Shown in pieces: positions 43,101-45,134 of a stretch of 45,134 nucleotides of DNA (its first letter is position 1; each line of letters starts with the position of its first letter). The DNA lies in contig CAIIXF020000007.1 in NCBI GenBank assembly GCA_903813345.2, positions 26,091,564-26,136,697 on the forward strand, written 5' to 3'. The position numbers and the translations under genes are program-made. The notes beneath the pieces are model-generated. The model was given only the letters and a program-made list of their open reading frames with translations. It made no database searches and had not been told where the DNA came from. The DNA is from Owenia fusiformis (lineage: Eukaryota; Annelida; Polychaeta; Sabellida; Oweniidae).

Positions 43101-45134
43101 GATGAATGTGTGTACAGTATCATATAAAAGAGATAATGACATTCATTGTATGTAGATTCTGTAGAGTATTTTCTATTTAAAACTGCTAAGCATAATTTAT
43201 ATATGTTGTATATAATGTTTTGTTAATGCGATTTGCCATTTTTTTAAATTGATAATCAACAATAAAAAATATCACAGCAATAAATGACAAAAAAGTATAT
43301 GATGTTATGTTGAATTAAGTGAAGTAGAAATGATTATGCCATGCCAAGATTGTTCTTGTAACTGTCTAAAAGTAATGTATTGAAATGTTTTTAGGATTAA
43401 AATGAAATGTAATTGATTTACATATTGAGGAGTGATATTCAATTTGTTTTTACGTCACCTCCAGAAGTCATGACAGATTGTCATAGTCTGCAACTTTTTT
43501 TCTGGATGGTGTTTGGCAGTTGATATTAGGTGTTTGGCATTTGGTGTCTGTAACAAATGGCAGGTTGTGACTTAATGCCTTATGTTACTCATATACATGT
43601 ACACACCTACAAAGTGGTGAAAATGGCATCTTAATCTGGCCTCTAATGCTGAATGGATTTTTTATGTATGAACATATAAGCACTAATGCCAAAGGGAAAG
43701 GACCAAAAGTTGTAATGGAACTTAGCAAGAAAAAGCAAACTCTAGTGCATACCAGTCAAGAAAAACAAACCCCATATAGCCCAAAACCATGATCTAACGT
43801 GAAAAGAAACAATGTCTAATACCCCCTTTCCCCACCATTCAAGAACCAATATCACAATCCAAGACCAGAAGACCAAGGGACATTTCATTCATACTGAAGC
43901 TAGAGTTGAACAGATACCTTTATCTGTTGACTTTATTCATTGCTGATCCTTCCCTTTCTCAAACATCTATGTTATCTTAATGCATGTGATTGGCTTTAGA
44001 TGTATACATGTGCATGTTTTGATTACTAGAATCCCTTCTACTAGCATCCAATGCATTTCTGTTGCAAATATCAATTATTTTATGTTATTAAATAATTTTA
44101 TTGAAAGATGAATCATTTTTCAAATAGCTTTACAATAGTTATGTTCAAATATGGACAAGAACCCCTGTGAGGTGTCACTGATCCAATGGGCGTTGTTAAG
44201 CTTAACTTGGCAGTGTAATAAAATGATTGAGATTAAAACAAATGGGCTCCAGAAAGTTGAACATCCAAATCAATTTCAAAGGTTTTCACCATAGATTTTG
44301 AAAACTGGATGGATAACTGAAAATAATTCCACCCAAACAAGTGGAAATTCTTACAATAACTTGTTTTATCAAGACTTCCCCGAATTTCAAGGGAATCCAT
44401 CTTTGAATGTAGTTTACTCAGCTACACTTTGTATTGTAGCTGTATGTAATGCATATTGCGCAATGTTGTAAAACTTAGGATAATGTGAGATTTATCTAAG
44501 ACATCATTTGATGTGAGAAGTTTCATTGACTTTTGACTTTTAGGAAAAGTGTCCATTAAGGCTATTAATGACAATCAGATACTTACACCACTATCACATT
44601 CACAATGAACCCTTTGCATTTATTTGACTTCGCTTCTTAAAAGAGAGCTTCATTTTTTTATTTGTCATGTTTTATAATCTATTCCTAACTCAGAAGGATA
44701 CATGTACGAGGGTTGTCCCAGAAGTAATGCACATTATGCTCTAACTTTCTTCAATATTCTGGGACAACCCTCGTACATATGATTTTCAAAGTATTCATAC
44801 TTGCATGTTTTTTCACTCGCCACCATTTGATATTGACAAAGGTATTTATTAACTGCTCTTATTTATTTGTTACAACAATTTATTCATTCTTAGTAATGTT
44901 GCAACATTTGGTCATTTACAATTATTGCAAACGTCCTTGTAGTGCATTAACCCTTCTATTTCTCTAACAAGTTAACCCACTACACTCCAGGTATTGGAAT
45001 ATATCACAGCTCATGGCACTCCACATGACAGTGAGTCTGATCCAAAAAGTTTGGAAAACCGCAATAAGGAAATTCTCAAACAAGTATTTGAAACGGAAGA
45101 CAAAGACAAAGATGGTTTCATATCATTTGATGAA
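27876..45134 (+). CDS. FKBP14: FKBP14-type ER prolyl isomerase with an array of alternative terminal exons (runs off right edge)
   Basis: Constant exons 27876-28111, 32387-32532 and 32915-33045 encode 171 residues: signal peptide 1-18, Cys pair C51/C107, FKBP domain about 48-147 and the EF1 loop 160-171. Constant exon 3 ends in phase 0. Eight phase-0 terminal exons follow: A 34211-34594, B 35523-35771, C 36474-36773, D 37691-37909, E 38486-38737, F 39936-40229, G 41636-41803 and H from 44991 (cut by the window). Each provides the EF1 exit helix and EF2, and A-G end in their own stop. Predicted proteins are 226-298 residues (human FKBP14 is 211). PPIase pocket residues are present (HYTG, VFDS, FDFQIG, GQVIQGW, LGYGE, LKFDVEL). 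It probably acts on collagen or other secretory clients in the ER. PLEKHA8 as head-to-head neighbour matches the human order. Confidence 0.9.
28193..28570. mobile_element. decayed hAT-type nonautonomous element, copy 1
   Basis: It begins TAGTGTTGTCACAGTAT and shares ATCAATGCATCGGCAG, GGAAAATGAA and GATGTATCGATTAATCGC with the better-kept copy at 29270-29710. The right end and target duplication are eroded. Confidence 0.65.
29270..29710. mobile_element. hAT-type nonautonomous element with perfect 8-bp target duplication
   Basis: TAGTGTTGTCGCGATGT at the left faces ATCGCGACAACACTA at the right. GTCAAAGC flanks both ends exactly (29262-29269 and 29711-29718). An 8-bp duplication is the hAT signature. 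There is no transposase inside. Confidence 0.88.
31244..31295. repeat. 26-bp tandem duplication
   Basis: AAACATATTGCTGGAAACAG is repeated head to tail with one mismatch in the 26-bp unit. Confidence 0.85.
31671..31785 (+). repeat. dispersed 'CCACTCTATTTTTCATTTC' repeat
   Basis: It reads TTTCTATACAATTTAGAGTG, then CTTTATTCCTTGCTAATTCC, then CCACTCTATTTTTCAT. Related copies occur near 13340, 25940 and 42540, and inverted near 17225, 18000, 23895 and 33105. Confidence 0.6.
32387..32532 (+). CDS. FKBP14: FKBP14 constant exon 2 (FKBP core)
   Basis: It follows ctactttcag and reads [40 protein letters not shown] and LGYGEAGA. Pocket residues F, V-I, W and Y of the PPIase fold are present. As in other ER FKBPs, the residue before VI is Gln. 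The donor GCAG|gtatga is phase 1. Confidence 0.93.
32533..32914 (+). other. FKBP14 intron 2 with dispersed repeat
   Basis: Most of this intron (32711-32880) is a 'CCACTTAAAGAGGTG' repeat, the inverse of 12370-12510. Confidence 0.55.
32915..33045 (+). CDS. FKBP14: FKBP14 constant exon 3 (end of FKBP, EF-hand 1 loop)
   Basis: It reads [20 protein letters not shown], then NVFKEI and the loop [12 protein letters not shown]. The donor GAGGAG|gtaaga comes directly after loop residue 12, in phase 0. So the F helix of EF-hand 1 must come from whichever terminal exon is spliced on. Confidence 0.93.
33046..34210 (+). other. FKBP14 intron before cassette A
   Basis: It contains an inverse copy of the CCACTCTATTTTTCAT repeat (about 33105-33215), two GGAGAATTTTC words (33563 and 33594) and a strong acceptor at 33740 with a short phase-0 frame and an AATAAA (see separate entry). 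Confidence 0.5.
33741..33886 (+). pseudogene. candidate vestigial terminal cassette (A0)
   Basis: TTCCTTCTCTTTCTCAG is one of the best acceptors in the region. In phase 0 it gives VLQYTFSL and a stop at 33765-33767, and AATAAA follows at 33881-33886. VLQY resembles the start of cassette H (VLEY). It has no EF-hand and no retrieval tail. It could be a relic cassette, a truncating terminal exon, or chance. Confidence 0.25.
34211..34594 (+). CDS. FKBP14: terminal cassette A: EF-hand 2, tail KEEL
   Basis: After a ttcggtgtcag acceptor it reads [15 protein letters not shown] (EF1 exit helix), an acidic insert, then IWVYE and loop [21 protein letters not shown], and a 50-residue extension ending SPHIKEEL. 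It adds 127 residues (total 298), the longest cassette. KEEL is a known weaker ER-retrieval variant. EFSGLKH matches the EFSGPKH that directly precedes DEL in cassette G. Confidence 0.88.
   Translation, partial: VRNFSIQLMKEVRELYAGFPEDFEFPEGSAYEGAKVPQLPDDYEEKFMEQSDEIWVYEDLDQDGRLTFDEFSGLKHYCLNWYAMSEADDTSKCESFGVVKEEFREQDVQLPRYTKGNINSPHIKEEL
34912..34941 (+). terminator. poly(A) module of cassette A
   Basis: AATAAACTTTTT, then TCAATAGG and TGACCTTTG (34933-34941). The same arrangement recurs after cassettes B, C and D. Confidence 0.65.
35216..35466. mobile_element. hAT-like MITE (CAGTGGCTTAGCCAG end)
   Basis: The left end CAGTGGCTTAGCCAG faces the right end CTGGCTACACCTATG. TCAGGC stands on both sides. 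G-rich and C-rich runs lie next to the ends, as in many hAT MITEs. Confidence 0.65.
35523..35771 (+). CDS. FKBP14: terminal cassette B: EF-hand 2, no retrieval tail
   Basis: The acceptor tttgtctttcag leads to [20 protein letters not shown], the loop [12 protein letters not shown], then [20 protein letters not shown] and YPFLKLGYG. The protein stops after NEEYEDLD, so no KDEL-type end is present. It adds 82 residues (total 253). Loop position 6 is Glu instead of Gly and position 5 Asn, which suggests altered calcium binding. It is clearly a sister of cassette C. If expressed, this form may be secreted. Confidence 0.85.
   Translation: MYQFFYNQIDETVDHALVMDDHDMNEVITFNEFSGPKHLTLDEYNPIEYEPPYPFLKLGYGVNGNWDPSSAAQDNEEYEDLD
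35836..35969. mobile_element. fold-back MITE
   Basis: CAAATATTTCACTCT..GGTGAATACCTGTA..GATATTCCAC faces its inverse around the centre GAAGCCCGAAGGGC. Confidence 0.75.
36348..36378 (+). terminator. poly(A) module of cassette B
   Basis: AATAAACTTTTTT, ACTTTTAGA, TGACCTTTG (36370-36378). Confidence 0.65.
36474..36773 (+). CDS. FKBP14: terminal cassette C: EF-hand 2, tail KDEL
   Basis: After tattttaatctag it reads [20 protein letters not shown], the loop [32 protein letters not shown] and YPFQRMG, then an acidic tail ending LDIEKDEL and TAG. It adds 99 residues (total 270). It ends in the canonical animal ER-retrieval signal. The KDEL codons and stop sit in a 23-bp tandem duplication. It pairs with cassette B in sequence. 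Confidence 0.9.
   Translation: MRQFFIKRIAEDVRTSFDLDDHDKNDFIDFDEFSGPKHPFLDEYDPLVYEPDYPFQRMGMEEEDPDMAEFLEGVQAGVEGQLEDGYYNDDVLDIEKDEL
36748..36793. repeat. 23-bp tandem duplication across the KDEL codons and stop
   Basis: Copies 36748-36770 and 36771-36793 share TAGACATAGAAAAAGAT and differ at one base. The second copy starts at the stop codon and is in the 3' UTR, out of frame. Confidence 0.9.
36962..37099 (+). pseudogene. possible relic or phase-1 terminal exon
   Basis: After a weak tgttcag (36970-36976), one open frame reads [36 protein letters not shown] and stops at 37099. It looks coding. It fits the phase-1 donor of constant exon 2, not the phase-0 donor of exon 3, and KIPP would then replace the KIPP of exon 3. 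[11 protein letters not shown] also resembles [11 protein letters not shown] of cassette G. It may be a decayed cassette, a true truncating exon, or chance. Confidence 0.3.
37202..37241 (+). terminator. poly(A) module following cassette C
   Basis: AATAAAAATTC, a T run, CTCTAAGGT and TGACCTTTG (37233-37241). Confidence 0.6.
37691..37909 (+). CDS. FKBP14: terminal cassette D: EF-hand 2, tail KDEL
   Basis: The acceptor tttctcaacacag leads to [20 protein letters not shown], a helical segment, then MLKRH and the canonical loop [12 protein letters not shown], and it ends [16 protein letters not shown]. It adds 72 residues (total 243). Gly at loop position 6 and Glu at 12 predict good calcium binding. 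The run MKRRKDEL gives a basic approach to the signal, unlike the acidic ends of C and E. Confidence 0.9.
   Translation, partial: LGRFVDDMMTKMIIQKSDMESIAEQQMPDRNEARELMVESMLKRHDLDKDGIVTFDEFNTARERMKRRKDEL
37910..38485 (+). other. spacer between cassettes D and E
   Basis: It holds the poly(A) module of D. A C-rich run near 38362 lies about 120 bases before the E acceptor. Confidence 0.5.
38008..38039 (+). terminator. poly(A) module of cassette D
   Basis: AATAAAACTTTTG, ATATTTTAGA, TGACCTTTG (38031-38039), then GGCTTTTGGTCAATTAATCA. The last CAATTAATCA is shared with the module of cassette A. Confidence 0.65.
38486..38737 (+). CDS. FKBP14: terminal cassette E: EF-hand 2, tail HDEF
   Basis: After catctttcattacacag it reads [20 protein letters not shown], a linker, then the loop [26 protein letters not shown], a run of Glu and Asp, and ends TSKKHDEF. 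It adds 83 residues (total 254). HDEF is the tail of the EF-hand protein calumenin, so it is a credible ER/early secretory retention signal. The acidic run may bind calcium with low affinity and high capacity. It is a sister of cassette F. Confidence 0.88.
   Translation, partial: FKKYFHWMAKVYKLPEMIDIIADGKDDAMIDDFWPQADVDKDGYIDKDEYMDFTGGRYEDEDGEDYEEEEEDDENTSKKHDEF
39040..39045 (+). terminator. poly(A) signal of cassette E
   Basis: AATAAA lies about 300 bases after the stop. No TGACCTTTG follows closely; one occurs 490 bases later beyond an inserted inverted repeat. Confidence 0.5.
39308..39495. mobile_element. inverted-repeat element, 47-bp arms
   Basis: AGGAGGATTGACTCCCAGAA and ATATTTTCCAACAATGA on the left face TCATTGTTGGAAAATAT and GGGAGCCAATCCTCCT on the right. 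It sits between the E poly(A) signal and the lone TGACCTTTG. Confidence 0.75.
39531..39541 (+). promoter_or_regulatory. isolated TGACCTTTG word after ttcag
   Basis: TATCCTTTCAGGTGACCTTTG has the same pyrimidine-AG lead as the other modules but no AATAAA upstream. The inverted repeat may have displaced it. Confidence 0.4.
39936..40229 (+). CDS. FKBP14: terminal cassette F: EF-hand 2, tail HDEF
   Basis: The acceptor tttacatgtgtag leads to [20 protein letters not shown], then VVDQIYKKY and the loop [26 protein letters not shown], and the end [13 protein letters not shown] with TAG. It adds 97 residues (total 268). [12 protein letters not shown] mirrors [12 protein letters not shown] of cassette E, and both end HDEF. 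Loop position 9 is Val, which lacks an oxygen side chain, so calcium binding may differ. Confidence 0.88.
   Translation: MKEYFRRMARVYKIAEVIEMVKSETRMNEVVDQIYKKYDVNKDGIVVKEEYYAVEGPDEGKKGMRWEQAKDKLETVDDNIVIDKDDHEDIIPVHDEF
40300..40305 (+). terminator. poly(A) signal of cassette F
   Basis: GGAATAAAG lies 71 bases after the stop. No TGACCTTTG follows. Confidence 0.5.
41388..41590 (+). repeat. dispersed 'GGTGTCTGTGACAAATGG' repeat next to cassette G
   Basis: TGTCACCACC, GTGTTCGGTGGTTGGTG, GTGACAAATGGCAGATGG, TGACATTTTGCATGTTAATG and CCTTGTTT occur in order. It ends 45 bases before the acceptor of cassette G. Confidence 0.7.
41636..41803 (+). CDS. FKBP14: terminal cassette G: EF-hand 2, tail HDEL (canonical FKBP14 form)
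   Basis: After gtctgttttccag it reads [34 protein letters not shown], the loop [12 protein letters not shown] and ends [10 protein letters not shown]. It adds 55 residues (total 226). This is the closest to vertebrate FKBP14, whose last exon also carries a DEDKDG loop and ends in HDEL. It is the shortest complete cassette and probably near the ancestral form. ATTAAA at 42996 and AATAAA at 43261 are the first signals downstream, so its 3' UTR may be long. Confidence 0.92.
   Translation: MSRYVEEDVYPQMNPDEYKLEDVLEMVQERVKDDDEDKDGYISFDEFSGPKHDEL
42028..42161. mobile_element. fold-back MITE
   Basis: GTCACATTTGCTCCAATTTT faces GATCGGAGCAAATGTGAC, and the core GTTTTGTTCAAAATTG faces CAGTTTTGAACAAAATAC. 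Confidence 0.75.
43503..43583 (+). repeat. dispersed 'GGTGTCTGTAACAAATGG' repeat
   Basis: TGGTGTTTGGCAGTTGAT, TTTGGTGTCTGTAACAAATG, GCAGGTTGTGAC and TTAATGCCTTATG. Confidence 0.7.
44608..44652 (-). repeat. dispersed repeat, copy 3 (as 3849-3922)
   Basis: CCCTTTGCATTTATTTGACT and CTTCTTAAAAGAGAGCTTC match copy 1 in the same orientation. Confidence 0.6.
44707..44773. mobile_element. 67-bp mariner-like MITE
   Basis: CGAGGGTTGTCCCAGAA faces TTCTGGGACAACCCTCG, and TA stands on both sides. The end with GTAATGCAC resembles Tc1/mariner ends. Confidence 0.75.
44991..45134 (+). CDS. FKBP14: terminal cassette H: EF-hand 2, cut by window edge
   Basis: After ccactacactccag it reads [20 protein letters not shown], then [12 protein letters not shown] and the loop [12 protein letters not shown], where the window ends, still open. 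The KDKDGFIS loop and helix spacing are very close to vertebrate FKBP14. It probably continues to an HDEL-type end, but that is not seen. It may be the ancestral last exon. Confidence 0.88.

Larger units (their letters stand above)
41804..44990 (+). other. spacer between cassettes G and H
   Basis: 3.2 kb with ATTAAA (42996-43001) and AATAAA (43261-43266 and 43279-43284), fold-back elements (42028-42161 and 44707-44773), a CCACTTTATTTG-type repeat (about 42535-42660), another dispersed repeat (43503-43583) and the copy at 44608-44652. No further cassette with EF-hand coding was recognised. Confidence 0.5.

Overview
This is metazoan nuclear DNA. It is visibly AT-rich, its genes are broken by spliceosomal introns (GT..AG borders, phases checked by hand), and its introns carry many small fold-back and interspersed repeats. 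The proteins and repeat load suggest a marine invertebrate (echinoderm- or mollusc-like). I cannot decide which from sequence alone.

Layout. (1) Bases 1-595, + strand: the last two exons of an unrecognised gene that starts left of the window. (2) Bases 2369-1441, - strand: a two-exon secreted C-type lectin. (3) Bases 27398-6472, - strand: a complete 12-exon PLEKHA8/FAPP2 orthologue of 560 residues (PH domain, linker with an FFAT-like motif, glycolipid-transfer domain). (4) Bases 27876 to the right edge, + strand: an FKBP14-type ER peptidyl-prolyl isomerase, head-to-head with PLEKHA8 across 477 bp. Human FKBP14 and PLEKHA8 are also head-to-head neighbours, which supports both assignments and suggests an ancient bidirectional promoter.

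The main discovery is the 3' half of the FKBP14 gene. Three constant exons encode the signal peptide, the FKBP domain and the first EF-hand loop, and end in phase 0 exactly after EF loop residue 12. Downstream, over more than 10 kb, lies a tandem array of at least eight different terminal exons (called here A-H). Each starts in phase 0 behind its own 3' splice site and supplies the exit helix of EF-hand 1 plus a second EF-hand. Seven (A-G) end at their own stop codon, and H runs off the window. Six of the seven complete cassettes end in an ER-retrieval-type tail: A KEEL, C KDEL, D KDEL, E HDEF, F HDEF, G HDEL. Cassette B ends without one. No cassette needs a 5' splice site, so choosing one should exclude the rest. 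The predicted result is a family of ER PPIases with one catalytic domain but interchangeable calcium-binding and retrieval modules.

Several cassettes share a 3' module: AATAAA, then about 15-25 nt later a pyrimidine-rich AG followed by TGACCTTTG. The reverse complement of this 9-mer also occurs once in the divergent promoter, inside an everted AGGTCA repeat. That promoter also has two ACTTCCGG (ETS-type) sites, a CCAAT-N9-CCAGG motif one base from the ER-stress element, and a TATAAAAG box. All splice structures are predictions from sequence; no transcript data were available.
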